The notes under the pieces: model-generated
The model's input: the letters and a program-made list of their open reading frames with translations, nothing else
What the model was told of the DNA's origin: nothing
Databases searched by the model: none
DNA from: Physcia stellaris
Lineage: Eukaryota > Ascomycota > Lecanoromycetes > Caliciales > Physciaceae
DNA: 64,000 nt
Reading direction: 5' to 3'
NCBI GenBank assembly: GCA_018902385.1
Contig: JABSSW010000044.1
Span: 62,001-126,000 of the forward strand
Position numbers and translations under genes: made by a program
Shown here: positions 42,155 to 53,111 of the stretch, piece after piece
How the letters are laid out: each line of letters begins with the position of its first letter
Position numbering within the stretch: the stretch's first letter is position 1

Positions 42155-42588
42155 ATATATAGATGGGAAGAGAGGGGGAGAGATAGGGAGGGTGCCAGGA
42201 AAGGTGGTGGATGTAGTGAAGCCTTTACGTCCCCGACGGACAATAGAGACGTTGAAGGATTTATGGAGGAGTTGCATTATTCTCTCCATGCCGATCAACT
42301 GGCGATACACCATCAAAACACCCTTCTCAAAGAACATTTTTTTTATTTCGATTACTGTTTCTGATTGCTACAGCTCTGATATGCATGCAATGTGACTCTA
42401 ACCCTGGGTATGTTCCATATTCCCCAACGCCTAGCGACAAGCAACGCTATGAAATGCTGCAAAAAGGCGAGAAAGCCGCCGAAAAAGAAAGCCGAGCAAC
42501 ACTGGTAGCGTTTAGGTGTTATGACTTGGGAGTGAAAGAGCGGAGTCTGGCGCGGTAGCCCAGAATATCCCACAGCAAGCCGATCTCT
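42155..42588. other. convergent intergenic, 434 bp
   Basis: It begins with a short GATATA-type repeat (about 42148-42163) and purine-rich sequence. No gene was recognised. Confidence 0.5.
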
Positions 42589-43932
42589 TTACCGCATCGT
42601 ATCCAAAGGCTCGTCGGGCAGGGGGTCGCCAACGTAGTCTGTCATCTTAGCATATGTTGGCGGACTACCGGGCACGTCTTCGTACATCGGTGGCTGTTCC
42701 TCATCCCAGCTGATGCCCAGCCCCGCCCGCTCCGTGACGATCAGCTTAAAATGCATCCTCAGCACTCGCGCGGAGCCGGTCGGTACGGCGTGCTTGTAGT
42801 TTTTCAAGAGATGTTCTTCCGCAACAATGATCTCGATCGCTAGAGTATGGTGAACGCCGTAGCCGGTCGGTGACTCGACGTCGCAGAGGGGATTCGAGCC
42901 GGGGCGGATGCCAGCTTGGAATTCTACTTCTATGTTCCCGCCTTCGGTGTCGTAGTCTGTTTTCCAGCCTTCTTTCACGTCATCCCGGCCAAGCTCAATG
43001 GTGTCTTCATGGAAGACCCCTTTCCCTTCACCGCCAATTTTCGCAGCGTGCTTTTTGCAGGCTTCCGAGATCATCTTTGAGGTTTCGTCGATCCGCCAGT
43101 TCATTCTCCGTATCCGCCAACGGACCTGCCCGTCTTTGCTTTTGGCGACTACACCCGCCACTCGTAGCTGCACAGGGAAATCGCCAATAGGGTATACGAC
43201 GGAAGGAATGGCGACAGTCGCGACCAGATTGGTGGGCGGGAAGATGCGGGTGGAATTCCTCTCAATACCAGGCATGAGCGCTCTTTGAACTTTGAGGTAG
43301 CGTGTAACATTGATGGGCTCGGAGTAGTTTGTAATCGCTTCGGCGGAGAGAAGATAGTCGACGACACCCATGAATCCGTGGGATGTCGCTGGGATATGAC
43401 CAGGGAGAAGGTATGAGAATGGGAAATTGTGCTTCTTTCTCGCAAAGTGAGCAGGCTCGGAGAGGAATTTCCAGCGGAAAAGCTCGGTGGTCTTGGTCGT
43501 GCAGTCCGCACAGTCACTTTTGACAGGATGTTTGGTCGTTACTTTGGCTTGGAGAACCATCTCGAACGTTTTGATGCTGATCTCTGGCTCATTGGGTGTA
43601 AGGACCAGTTGACCGGAGAGCAAAGCGCCTGTCGATTGGCCGGGTGGACCATAGAACACTATTGGCGGTGATTCCATATCGATCTCCAGCGAAGCAGGCT
43701 TTACCGGGGCAAGCTGGGGGCTGTCTTTTGGACCCTTTCGCTTTGTCGGAGCGGCTGATGGGCGTATGTCCAAGCTGTGACGTTTGTCCTTGCCATGATT
43801 GAATATTTCCATAACAGCGGGGGATCGGTTCTCGAGGCGGGTCGCTTTGATTTCCTCGGCCTTTGAGGTGTCTTCAACGGACGGTGTGCGAGTGGGGCGC
43901 TTTGAAGGGCGAAAGCCTAAGATTGATGGCAT
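42589..43932 (-). CDS. LDB19/Art1-like alpha-arrestin, ubiquitin ligase adaptor
   Basis: An intronless 447-residue frame from ATG 43932 (MPSILGFRPSKRPTRTPSVE). The arrestin fold runs from about residue 85 to 400 with the LDB19-type N-terminal block ISIKTFEMVLQAKVTTKHP, FPFSYLLPGHIPATSHGFMG and RWRIRRMNWRIDETSKM. LDB19/Art1 recruits the HECT ligase Rsp5 to plasma membrane transporters and triggers their endocytosis. Two PY motifs that bind Rsp5 WW domains lie close together at the C-terminus, PPMY and PPTY, as expected for an adaptor. The upstream frame open to 44106 contains no better start and a hydrophobic-poor segment. Regulation by phosphorylation of the Ser/Thr-rich N-terminus is likely by analogy. 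Confidence 0.85.
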   Translation of the reverse strand: MPSILGFRPSKRPTRTPSVEDTSKAEEIKATRLENRSPAVMEIFNHGKDKRHSLDIRPSAAPTKRKGPKDSPQLAPVKPASLEIDMESPPIVFYGPPGQSTGALLSGQLVLTPNEPEISIKTFEMVLQAKVTTKHPVKSDCADCTTKTTELFRWKFLSEPAHFARKKHNFPFSYLLPGHIPATSHGFMGVVDYLLSAEAITNYSEPINVTRYLKVQRALMPGIERNSTRIFPPTNLVATVAIPSVVYPIGDFPVQLRVAGVVAKSKDGQVRWRIRRMNWRIDETSKMISEACKKHAAKIGGEGKGVFHEDTIELGRDDVKEGWKTDYDTEGGNIEVEFQAGIRPGSNPLCDVESPTGYGVHHTLAIEIIVAEEHLLKNYKHAVPTGSARVLRMHFKLIVTERAGLGISWDEEQPPMYEDVPGSPPTYAKMTDYVGDPLPDEPLDTMR

Positions 43933-45445
43933 GACAGTTAACAAGTGTGCTCTCCGACGGTAGTGGGGATGATTGGGAGGAGAAGCAAGCTGGAAATGAG
44001 AGGGATAAATGAGAAGAGTGATGGCGGTCAGCTGCAGCGTATCAAGGTAGAACCGAGTAGCCAGAGGACCTTGACAGAGGCAAAGAGATTTCCATCGAGT
44101 AAACAAGTTACCTTTTTCGCGAGTAGGGGCCAGTCGGTGAATGTCTGTGTGTCATACTGTGGAAGGCAGCTTCGCGCCAATTGATGATGGGAATTGGTGA
44201 AGGAGGCATGACGGCTTGGGCGCAACGGTTCCATGTCCGGTTTGCAAACTATCCCTCAAGCGTGCCCCATGTTCCAAACAGTTGCAGGCGGGGTGGAAGG
44301 GGGATGTGGCTACTAAGGGAGACGCGATGACGCCGGCAGAGCGTTATGTAATATCTGACGATGCACTACCTCCGCATGGGGCAACTCAATGCGGTTTTTT
44401 GCTTTTTTTCGCCCACACCTCCGTGTGCATCTCCGGCGCATTCCGCCATCATCGCGCCTCTTTAATTCTCCTTACTCGATATTTACTCGATCAGAATACC
44501 CATTGGGTCATGCCTCTACATGATTGGACCCCAATCTTTGCTTCCACTCTTTCTAGCCCCGAATCGTCAAATCTTCCTGTAGTAGCGAGTACCGCCTGGA
44601 TGGTCGAATGGGTGGCAAAGGCACGACCTCCAATCTTTCTCCCACCTACTCTCATATTTGATCATCAGACACTGCACTGTCATAAGGCACATCTACTTCA
44701 CACCACCTAATTTTTGGGAATAATCATATCGAGCTCGTACCATTGATGCACTGACTGAGCTGACATGCAGTTTCTCTTTGGGGTTCGTTTAAACAAACGC
44801 TCACAAATATAGCAACATTATCTATACTCAATTCTTCATCATTTCAGAATCTATGCATCTCTACTTATGCTACTCTTGCAGTGGGCAGGGGATATGGTCT
44901 CGTAATTGGGATGGATGGTAAGGTAATACTCATGCACCCACCGACCGATGTTTCACACATTCGCCATAATACCACCATATCTCGTCATACACACCTCGAT
45001 ATCAAGATTGGTGATGAGTACATGTGAATTAGCAGGACATGGATCCTTTATAGATATGTTTCCCTCCTAGCGTCAGACTGTATTTTAACTGGATATGGGA
45101 GATGCAAATGCCGAGTTTTCTGGCTTCTGCAACGGTCGTGTTGTAGGCTTTGGAGTCCAGGCAGCTTAGAAAGGATATGGTGCGCTGGGGAAGCCCAAGT
45201 GTTTCACATCCTTGAATTATGGATCCAGGGACGAGTTTTGGATTCGGCACATCTGGATTTCATTGCAAGCGTCAGCTCGCGCCCAAATGTGGGACATAAA
45301 AATCTTCTTAGACACCGTTGAGCTTCTAGGGATTGAAGTATGATTCCTCTTGTTTCCGAGGACGTGACAGCGTACTTGTGCATCGGGTGAAGCAGGAATG
45401 AATTTCTATCCAAGGCGATTTCTTAGCTCTTTGTTTCCATGATGC
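43933..45445. other. gene-free interval, 1.5 kb
   Basis: No gene was supported. Two minus-strand frames at 45029-45250 and 45204-45413 look weakly protein-like and overlap; I could not join them to a known family or to the gene upstream. Confidence 0.4.
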
Positions 45446-46097
45446 TCAAATTCTGTCGTCCAATTTTAGGGCGACTACTTCAGCCTCCAACTTTCCACTC
45501 AAAGTACTCAAATCTGATCCCTCGGTTTCCGTTGCATCGTCATACCAGTTGATCCAAATCTGCTTCAAAGTCCCTAGTAGGCGTGTCTCTTCATCATCAA
45601 GACCACGCCAGTCCGGCATGTTTTGGAAGATAACAATGAACTCCGATATGACCTCAGTGACGGATGGAAGCTGTTTGCTTGGGTAAGCCTTCATGGTGCC
45701 ACCCTGGCTTTTGATGTGGCTGTAGATATGAAAAACCATTCTGGCATCCACCACCGTACGGAAGTCGACTTCAGTGTCCTGCTTTTCATCTCCGCGGCAA
45801 TTCTTCAGAACGCGGGCAACAAACTCATCGACAAGGGTACACTGGTCGCTGTCAATCCCGGAGGTCTCTTTCGCAAACGTGATCATCATGATGGCGTGGT
45901 AGGGGACCGAGACATGCTCATGCTCATACTGAAACAAATTATGGTCAATAGTCGAGCTCTCGAGTCGAAGGTTCAATTCAGGGGTAGGGCTGGGATGATT
46001 GGGGTCTGTCGCTTACTGGAATATAGAACATGTTTCTCTTGTCGATATCGCAGAAAATTACTTTTGGGCCTGCTGAAGTAGGCAAAGTCAGTACCAT
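45446..46097 (-). CDS. orphan protein, function unknown
   Basis: Two predicted exons, 46017-46097 and 45446-45928, give 187 residues starting MVLTLPTSAGPKVIFCDIDK. The donor GTAAGC and acceptor TTTCAG keep the frame. The protein is soluble-looking, moderately acidic, without signal peptide, membrane segment or clear motif; Trp and Tyr are frequent in the C-terminal half (MPDWRGLDD, IWINWYDDATET). I recognise no family. The gene is flanked by 0.5-1.5 kb spacers, and its codon use does not stand out from neighbours. It may be a lineage-restricted gene; an alternative is that it is a fragment of a larger gene with exons I have missed. Confidence 0.5.
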
Positions 46098-46625
46098 GAT
46101 TGTCTAACAGCTTAGTCTCCGACAAATTCTTGTGTTGGGAGCATGAGATCACCACCCTTTGGTGGCCATGGCTTTTGTATGGTGGATATGGGCGAGCCTA
46201 GGTATAGCAATCATACTTACTTGAAGGTTCTAGCACTTCCTGGTTAGCAATCACCTAATTGCTTATGTCGACAGAAACCTGGGAGAGATTTCATAATGAT
46301 AGGATATTTTCGAGATTCGAATTAGTGGTGAATGATTACCGGTGTCAAGGGTCCTGGTGTTACTCATTCTGGATTCATTGGTCCTAGTGTTAATCTTGCT
46401 CGCACCGACATGAACGCGTCCTTGAAAGGTGACAAGCCACTGAGTCTGAACATCCCATCCACTCTATTGTAGTGTTTATGTATTTTGACAACAAGCAAAG
46501 AAGATTGCGCGGCAACCTTGGGGTTTGAAACCCTTTTCATGGTGGCTCCTGTTTCTCGGGTGTTGACCTGTGAATACTGGTTTGTGGATGATCCTCGGCT
46601 GAGATGTTCTCCAAATGTTCTGTGG
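46098..46625. other. intergenic, 528 bp
   Basis: No gene was recognised. It contains a near-repeat of TCCTGGTGTTACTC / TCCTAGTGTTAATC around 46350-46393. Confidence 0.45.
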
Positions 46626-47303
46626 CTAGGAAAAGCAGTACCCCTTCAACCAACCCCAGCTGCATACCATGGCAAGTGCTGCAGCCGCAACCTCCCAGAG
46701 TGTACCCAGTGCTGGGGCCTTTCTCATGACTGCCATGTAAGGCTCCTCATTTGTAGCTTTCACCAGCCATCCTCCACAAGCGACACAGAGCACTGCAAAT
46801 AATGCCTGAACAGTGAGAGAGGAAGCACGGGGGTGTAAGATCCATACGAGGACAAAAAGAATCAACGGAGTAGGAGAGAAGACGATAGACGAGAGGAGAA
46901 GCGGGATCGGTTTGGGGGGCTCCGAATCGTACTGATGATGAGTCAGTAGCGTGAGAGTGAAGTACAGCATCGTGAGCGTAGCGGTGTAGAGGAAAACATC
47001 GAGGTAAGGTGTCGCTATATCTTCCTCATGCTTAATGGCCGTCAGTGCTGGCTCAGTAGTGCAGGCGAGTGAGCCATCCGGATTGATAGACGTAGTTATT
47101 ACAGATGTATTTTCTGGACTTATGGCTGCTTCTTTTGACGATTGAGCAAGCAATTGACGCTCGGCAGCAATCTCGAGGAGGGTCTTTTGGCTCTTGGCAG
47201 AGCGATTTGGTTGCGCAAGAGGAATATCTTTGTCGTTTGGTGTACCATAGGAGCGAGCTTGTGCCCGTCGCTCTTTGCGATTGCGAGGAAGGTCATAAGT
47301 CAT
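46626..47303 (-). CDS. DUF7719-type fungal membrane protein
   Basis: An intronless 225-residue frame. The N-terminal 95 residues are polar and basic (NRKERRAQARSYG), followed by four hydrophobic segments: about 98-118 (DVFLYTATLTMLYFTLTLL), 133-153, 160-180 (LTVQALFAVLCVACGGWLV) and 198-220. A conserved-looking loop KAPALGTLWEVAA precedes the last segment. This fits the fungal family labelled DUF7719, whose function is not known; the name is recalled, not searched. Likely resident of the ER or another endomembrane. It is divergent from Gpi12 over 267 bp, which might mean shared control with an ER enzyme. Confidence 0.65.
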   Translation of the reverse strand: MTYDLPRNRKERRAQARSYGTPNDKDIPLAQPNRSAKSQKTLLEIAAERQLLAQSSKEAAISPENTSVITTSINPDGSLACTTEPALTAIKHEEDIATPYLDVFLYTATLTMLYFTLTLLTHHQYDSEPPKPIPLLLSSIVFSPTPLILFVLVWILHPRASSLTVQALFAVLCVACGGWLVKATNEEPYMAVMRKAPALGTLWEVAAAALAMVCSWGWLKGYCFS

Positions 47304-47570
47304 CTAGAGGAAAACTAGCTGAGACGTGCTTCGACTACCTGACTTTAATGAGCGACTTGAGGGGAAAGAAGAAAGCTTTGAAAGTTCCAAGAGGCAAGCA
47401 CCAAAACACCTCAGTCCGGACAGTCCTCTTATCTCAGCGTGACCTGGGTGATGCACCACAAGCTAACTAATGCAGGTCCACTTTACCCCAGACTTCCATC
47501 TTCCCCACCCAAGGCCCATCACATCACCCACCTCAACCACCAATCCCTCACCGTTCGCTCACGCCCAAAA

Positions 47571-48485
47571 ATGTCCCTCCTCCTCTCCGCCCTCCTCTTC
47601 CCCCTGCTCCTCACCACCCTCTGGCTTTACACCTCGTACCAAACCCGCACCCTGCCCACCCTCCGCTCCAAGCGCATCTGCCTGCTGATCGCGCACCCCG
47701 ACGACGAAGCCATGTTCTTCGCGCCCACACTCCTCGCCCTCACGGCCCCGCATCTGGGCAACCACATCAAGATCCTATGCCTCAGCACCGGCGACCAAGA
47801 CGGGCTGGGCTCCATACGCCAGAAAGAACTGGTGAGGAGTGCGGAAATGTTGGGGCTGAGGAGGAAGGAGGATGTGTTTGTGATTGATGACCCGAGATTT
47901 AGGGATGGAATGGGGGTGGTGTGGGAGAAGGGGGAGGTGGCGCGGGTTTTGGGAGAGGCGTTTGGGGTTTCTGCGAAAGGAAAGCAGAGGGAAGGGAAGG
48001 GAGAGGGCGGAGAGAGGGGGCCGGAGGCAACGATTGATGTCATTTTGACTTTCGACAGGGGTGGGGTGTCGGGACATGCCAATCATGTTTCGCTGTACCA
48101 TGGGGCGAGGGCGTGGTTGGAGGGTTTGATGAAGGGGTGGGAAGGGTGGAGGTGTCCGGTAGAAATGTACACACTTACGTCGACAAATATTGTCAGGAAA
48201 TATATCAGTGCGCTGGATGCGCCCTTATCGATGCTGTTGGGGGTCTTGGAGGGGGTTTTCAAGGCAGAAAGGAAGGATGTGAGGAGGAGTAGTGAGGGGA
48301 GGGAGGGAGCTACGCACGCAGCGCCGGAGAAGTTATTGTTTGTGAGCAATGTTGCTCAGTATAGGACTGCGCAGAAGGCAATGACGCATGGACATAAGAG
48401 CCAGATGAGGTGGTTTCGATGGGGATGGATTGGGGTGGGGAGGTATGTAGTTGTCAATGATTTGAAACGAGAACTCATCAGATAG
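47571..48485 (+). CDS. GPI12: GlcNAc-PI de-N-acetylase Gpi12/PIG-L
   Basis: An intronless 304-residue frame. The start at ATG 47571 (MSLLLSALLFPLLLTTLWLY) gives the N-terminal membrane anchor expected for an ER enzyme facing the cytosol. It removes the acetyl group from GlcNAc-PI, the second step of GPI-anchor synthesis. The metal-binding motif HPDDEAMFF lies in LLIAHPDDEAMFFAPTLLAL, and the distal site is SGHANHVSLYHG; IKILCLSTGDQDGLGSIRQK is the substrate-loop block. A Gly/Glu-rich insert (KGKQREGKGEGGERG) interrupts the middle. The C-terminal RWFRWGWIGVGRYVVVNDL is typical of fungal orthologs. Confidence 0.93.
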   Translation: MSLLLSALLFPLLLTTLWLYTSYQTRTLPTLRSKRICLLIAHPDDEAMFFAPTLLALTAPHLGNHIKILCLSTGDQDGLGSIRQKELVRSAEMLGLRRKEDVFVIDDPRFRDGMGVVWEKGEVARVLGEAFGVSAKGKQREGKGEGGERGPEATIDVILTFDRGGVSGHANHVSLYHGARAWLEGLMKGWEGWRCPVEMYTLTSTNIVRKYISALDAPLSMLLGVLEGVFKAERKDVRRSSEGREGATHAAPEKLLFVSNVAQYRTAQKAMTHGHKSQMRWFRWGWIGVGRYVVVNDLKRELIR

Positions 48486-48705
48486 CGGCTTGTGAGCTTC
48501 CTTTCCTCGATGGCTACTTGTGAAAAGAACATGCTCATTACACCATCGTGCTAATACTCAGATCTGCGAGGCATCTCGATTTGAATAACCGGCTGTATGC
48601 TAATCAGCAAGCAAACTAGAAAGTCGGTCTTTAGCCTTTTCTTTCAGATCCCCATGAGTAAAAGCAGTCGTAGGTAACAGTCTAAGATTGACGCAAAAAT
48701 CTTGC

Positions 48706-50265
48706 CTAATTCCACTGTATCATACCACGTAACACATCCCAACCGACTGTCTGCCACACCTCGTTCTTGAACCATTCCGGTATATTGCGTCCCTTTTGAC
48801 CCCAGACTTCGGTAGCAATTTCCAGGTCAGAGTCAATGCTGGGACAGGGTGGCTTCTTCAAACTCTCTACATACTCGTCTGCATGCTCGCCAAAAACAGC
48901 CTTCAGCAAGGTGTGCTGTAAGCGCACTCTAGCAAAGGTTGACAGGCTATCGGGTTTGCTGTCTAGCCTATGTGGATAATCTACAGTGCTGCTGTGCTCT
49001 TGGGGAATTCCTTTTGACCACGACTTTTTTTCGATGAGTTTCATGGCGTGTTTGAGGAGGTAGACCAGATACGGGGCTTGCGCTTGACAAACAGCAATGC
49101 TCTCATCGAGGGCGGCTGTTCTTGGCGCTTGTACATCGAAAATAAAGACCTTCAATGTATCGCCAACTCGCATAAACAAGTGGAAGAGAAATCCGTCGAA
49201 GAGCTCTCTACCAGAGGTGTGGCTCATGTCGAGGTCGTTCATCATGGCGACCGCTAGCTGGCATAGCTTCTTGATAACCTTTTCGTCCTCAACTGTTGGT
49301 GGAGTTTCCGAAGCTGGGTTGGGCGCAGCCAAGAAGTCCGCTGTTTCTGCAAGCAGTCGCCCCTCTGCCTTTTTAATCTTCTTGCTATCGGCAGCAATTG
49401 CTACTTTTTGCACGCCTTCACAAGCTGATAAAGAGCAGACGTGCTCAAGCAGAACTTGGAAAATGGAGATGATGCAGTGGATCACTTGACCGTGCAAGTG
49501 TTTTGTGTCAGGAAACTGGCCAAGACTTGTGAGAGCTTTGAGCAAAAATGGGAAAAGCCGAAAGGTAGCCAAGCATTTCGTCTCGGCATCACTCATGAGC
49601 TGAGCATGCGTATGTGCCGCCTGTTGTTCTTGGATCCGAGTCGTAGCTTTTTGAGCCTTTGTGTTTGGGCCAACACTTAATGTAGTATGGCTGTGGATAC
49701 TTCGCAGTATTCGACAGGCATCGGCGGCAGAATGGATCGCTAAGCGGGCAAGATCTTTCCCTTTGGTAGCGTCATTCTCAAGCTTGCTAATTGCTTGTTG
49801 CGTAACAAAGATGCGGCGGAGACATTTGTTAACTGTACGATCAGTGACTGTACTCTGCGATGGTTTCACAGAGCACCCACCATCAGCATCCTCGGAGAGA
49901 TCGACGTCGTAATCAAGAATACATTGCTGTACGTTGCTATTCGTCGATTTATCTGCTGTGCCGGCAGTCTTACGCTTCTTTGTCGCTTTAGCACCGGACT
50001 CGCTTGTCCCAATAGGTCTTGCTCTTTTTCTCTTCTGTTGCGATGCCGCCGTGATCTGGGTTACTTGAGCGCCGACACCGGCGCTGAGTTCCAGTCTCTG
50101 CTCCAAATCCGAGACTCTGACTCGTAGCTGTTGTACTACATCCTGTGACTTCTCATATGCATTTCGCCAGAAAGACACACTGTCAAGATATTGCTCGGCT
50201 GCGTCTGGTCGTCGCCCCTCTTGAATGAACTCACGTAGATTCAGGATGTAGTCTGGGGGATCCAT
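48706..50265 (-). CDS. coiled-coil protein of unknown function, probably nuclear
   Basis: An intronless frame. The start is set at MDPPDYILNLREFIQEGRRP (519 residues); an in-frame ATG at 50412 would add 49 residues that look less conserved. A coiled coil is likely at about residues 25-60 (SFWRNAYEKSQDVVQQLRVR). A basic stretch KRKRARPIG and KKRKTAG near residues 75-100 looks like a bipartite nuclear signal. The rest is mostly helical with HEAT-like feel (CLATFRLFPFLLKALTSLGQ), without membrane segments. I believe proteins opening like this occur in other Pezizomycotina, but I know no function. A role in chromatin or DNA metabolism would be a guess. Confidence 0.6.
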   Translation of the reverse strand: MDPPDYILNLREFIQEGRRPDAAEQYLDSVSFWRNAYEKSQDVVQQLRVRVSDLEQRLELSAGVGAQVTQITAASQQKRKRARPIGTSESGAKATKKRKTAGTADKSTNSNVQQCILDYDVDLSEDADGGCSVKPSQSTVTDRTVNKCLRRIFVTQQAISKLENDATKGKDLARLAIHSAADACRILRSIHSHTTLSVGPNTKAQKATTRIQEQQAAHTHAQLMSDAETKCLATFRLFPFLLKALTSLGQFPDTKHLHGQVIHCIISIFQVLLEHVCSLSACEGVQKVAIAADSKKIKKAEGRLLAETADFLAAPNPASETPPTVEDEKVIKKLCQLAVAMMNDLDMSHTSGRELFDGFLFHLFMRVGDTLKVFIFDVQAPRTAALDESIAVCQAQAPYLVYLLKHAMKLIEKKSWSKGIPQEHSSTVDYPHRLDSKPDSLSTFARVRLQHTLLKAVFGEHADEYVESLKKPPCPSIDSDLEIATEVWGQKGRNIPEWFKNEVWQTVGWDVLRGMIQWN

Positions 50266-50412
50266 TAGTCCAGCCTCTATGATTGGTCTGCAAGGGCGCT
50301 TGCCTCGAACAGATATGTCGAAGGGTCTCGATTTCGCAATGAATAGTGCTATGACAGCATTATTAAGTCGTGGCTTCCTGCCTGAATTTCCAGCTGAGTC
50401 GGCAAGTGCCAT

Positions 50413-50936
50413 CGACAATAATACTTAGACAGGATGGTGCCACATCAGAAGAGGTAGGCACGGTTTCAATTAGGCGAGACCCTGATTTTGGGATTGAAAT
50501 GACCGTTCCCTGACTTTGGAAACGTAAGGTGATTTGCCCATACAGCTGCCACTTCCGCAACCCGACCTATTTCACCTGGCCAGAAGGGTCCCAGTGGAAA
50601 AGGACGAGTATACTTCACGCAGAATGGCTTTTGATGACTTCTACGACCTCTAGGTCTTGTTGCTAGGATGGCGCCGGAGTATTTCTCCCAAGTGATGAAC
50701 ATATGGACGCCTTCAACCTGCACATTGTTGACAATTTGACGTCAAGAATACTGGATGAGCAGAAAGAGGAACATTTGATCCAAAATTTGACACGTTCTGT
50801 TGAAAGCCAAGGGTTTCGGTAAAGCTCTCCCTCCAAAGATAATTGTGGTTGAAGGGCGTTGGTAACCATAAGATTGGTACTTCGCCGAAGTAGAACACGA
50901 CTTCAATAATAGTACAGAACTTGGCACAGCACCCCT
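50413..50936. other. intergenic, about 520 bp
   Basis: It holds the promoter of the coiled-coil protein's gene and, at the right, the 3' end of the CorA-type gene; both are on the minus strand. No gene was recognised. Confidence 0.45.
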
Positions 50937-53111
50937 TCAATGCCACTTTTTGCTCGGTTGTTGCCCTCGAGCTTTTCGAGATTTGCTGATGGATCTGCGC
51001 ATAAGATGTTCTTTGAACCATCGAAAGAGCATACCTCGCCTGACAGACACAGCATCAGCGTCGGCGACTCATCGACTGGAGGTTTATTCAGCTTACATCA
51101 AGTACAGGGATGTGACAAACGCCAATGGTATTGCTATGATCCAGAAGAACCTGTGCGAGTCAATATCTCAAGCCTCGATCGGCAAAGACAAGCGGCGTCC
51201 GTCCGTTGATGCAATCACTTACGAGTCCGAATGTTTCTGCACACCATCAAATCGGTCAAAGTTCATTCCAAAGTACCCCTGTCGATGTTCAGCTTTTTGA
51301 TAGGTGGTAAAGGAATGCCAACACACACAGTCAGGAAAGTTAGAGGGAGGAACAAGATCGTCACGATAGTCAGCTGCTTCATACTTTCGTTCTGCCGTGC
51401 ACCTATAGATAATCAGCTTACTATTACACAGCTCATTTTCTCCTCAAGGGACGCACTATGGGTATTGAAGATCAGATCAATCATATTATCGGCCGCTCTC
51501 CGCATTTGGTCCAAGCCTTGGGTTATAAGAATGCAGTGGTCTTCCACGTCACCCAAATAGGTAATTGTTGTTGGACTAATTGTGACTGAAGATGAACTGA
51601 GCTTTGATGGTTTACCAAGTATACCCGGGGTGCTGAGTGGCTCGCTCTTGTGATCTCTCAAAGCATTAACCAAGTTTACGATCGGAGAAATATTGCTCTT
51701 GAATTGCGCTATTTCAGATGTCAAGACGTATAAAGAGGTGGTATGAGTAATGTGGGGCTCTGTAAGAACATCCAGCTCGAGCTCGCCAATGGCATCCTGA
51801 TACGCCGTGGAAACAGGAATTGCAATATCAATAATAGCGTCTAGGATAGCTTGAGTCAGCATGCTTGCGTCGGAAGTACGTCTCAGAATTGTCTCCGCTG
51901 TCCTCAAGCGAGGCAGAATAGGTTCCTCGATGTCATCGGCAGAATTCTCGAAGAAAGCTATGACGGTATTATCAGCAGTCAGGAAGATGGAGACCTGCTC
52001 GACTCCAACACCAATGTTCTTTGACGCTAGAGCAGAATGCTTCTCCATGAAGTCAATCCTCTGTTTGCAAATCAGTCTCGAGGAGTGAGGCAACACGTCT
52101 ACAGTGTTACAACTCACTTCTTCGTTGGGACCACCATGGTACCTTTGTAGAGTCCTGACCTAGAACGTGGGTCCAAGTCAGCACTCAGAATACCGGGAGA
52201 AACACAATGATTTAGCGTGATTCGTGTCACTTACACGAGTGACAGGCGCATCTACGGAAGATGACTTGTGAGCATCAATATATCCATTCAGATCTGCAGA
52301 CGTATCCTGCGACTTTGGCGGCTCTTTAGCTGACCTCCTGGAACGGAAGGGTTTGGTGACTTTTGACAGCACAGAACTCTTTTTGCTATTTCTGCTTTTA
52401 GCTACATTACCATTCTCGCGAGGCCCGTCTTCCCAGTCGGAGTATTCTGAATCGCAGTCTGAGTTGGAGTGTAGATGGATCAGTTTCTGCAAAGGAAGGA
52501 CCACTCCATTGAGTTAGTCTATTGACTCAAGATATTACACAAGAGAACATACTGTACGTGTGATCCGTGTACCAATCTGCTTTCGTTCGATTACGAGGAT
52601 TTATCAGATCTTCGATGGCCAGGCGATGCAACCCGTAGTGATTGCCCAGCAGCTTGACGACGTCCCAGCTTAAGCCATTGACATTGATCCATCTACAAAC
52701 AGCCCAGTCCGGCCGTGGTTGTGCCATGAAAGGCCCGAGCGTGTCGTTATCCAGCTCATGCTGCTGCACTTCCGTCTGCGAGAAGTCCACAGTCGTGATC
52801 TGGCAGATTTCGTGAATCTTGGGCTGTCGCATTTCCACCGGTGCCGAGGTATCAATACCAGGTTCTGCGCCTGGTTGCCATGCCTGTCCTCCTCGTCTTT
52901 CCGGGCGATAGGACTTCACTGTGTTGGAACGGTTGATGCGACGCTGTCGCACTGACTCCGTTGGCGAATGAATCGGCGCGCCAGAGACGTCGACATCGTG
53001 TGTCTGAGTGGGTGGTTGAGCCTCCAGGTCGATATGCATTGGCCGACGAGGTGAGGTACTGACGCGCTGTGGGGAGAAATCTTGTGCGGTAAAGTCTTGG
53101 GATTCCGTCAT
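50937..53111 (-). CDS. CorA/Alr-type magnesium transporter
   Basis: A multi-exon minus-strand gene from ATG 53111 to the stop at 50937-50939. The N-terminal 120 residues are disordered and basic; the cytosolic funnel domain follows ([20 protein letters not shown], then [20 protein letters not shown]). The long stalk helix ends at [19 protein letters not shown], the first membrane helix, which is spliced to [12 protein letters not shown], containing the GMN selectivity motif of CorA/Mrs2/Alr channels. The second membrane helix is [18 protein letters not shown], and a short basic cytosolic tail ([18 protein letters not shown]) closes the protein. Size and lack of a mitochondrial presequence favour a plasma membrane or vacuolar Alr/Mnr2-like protein. 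An acidic, Ser-rich insert ([13 protein letters not shown]) splits the funnel domain. Confidence 0.88.
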
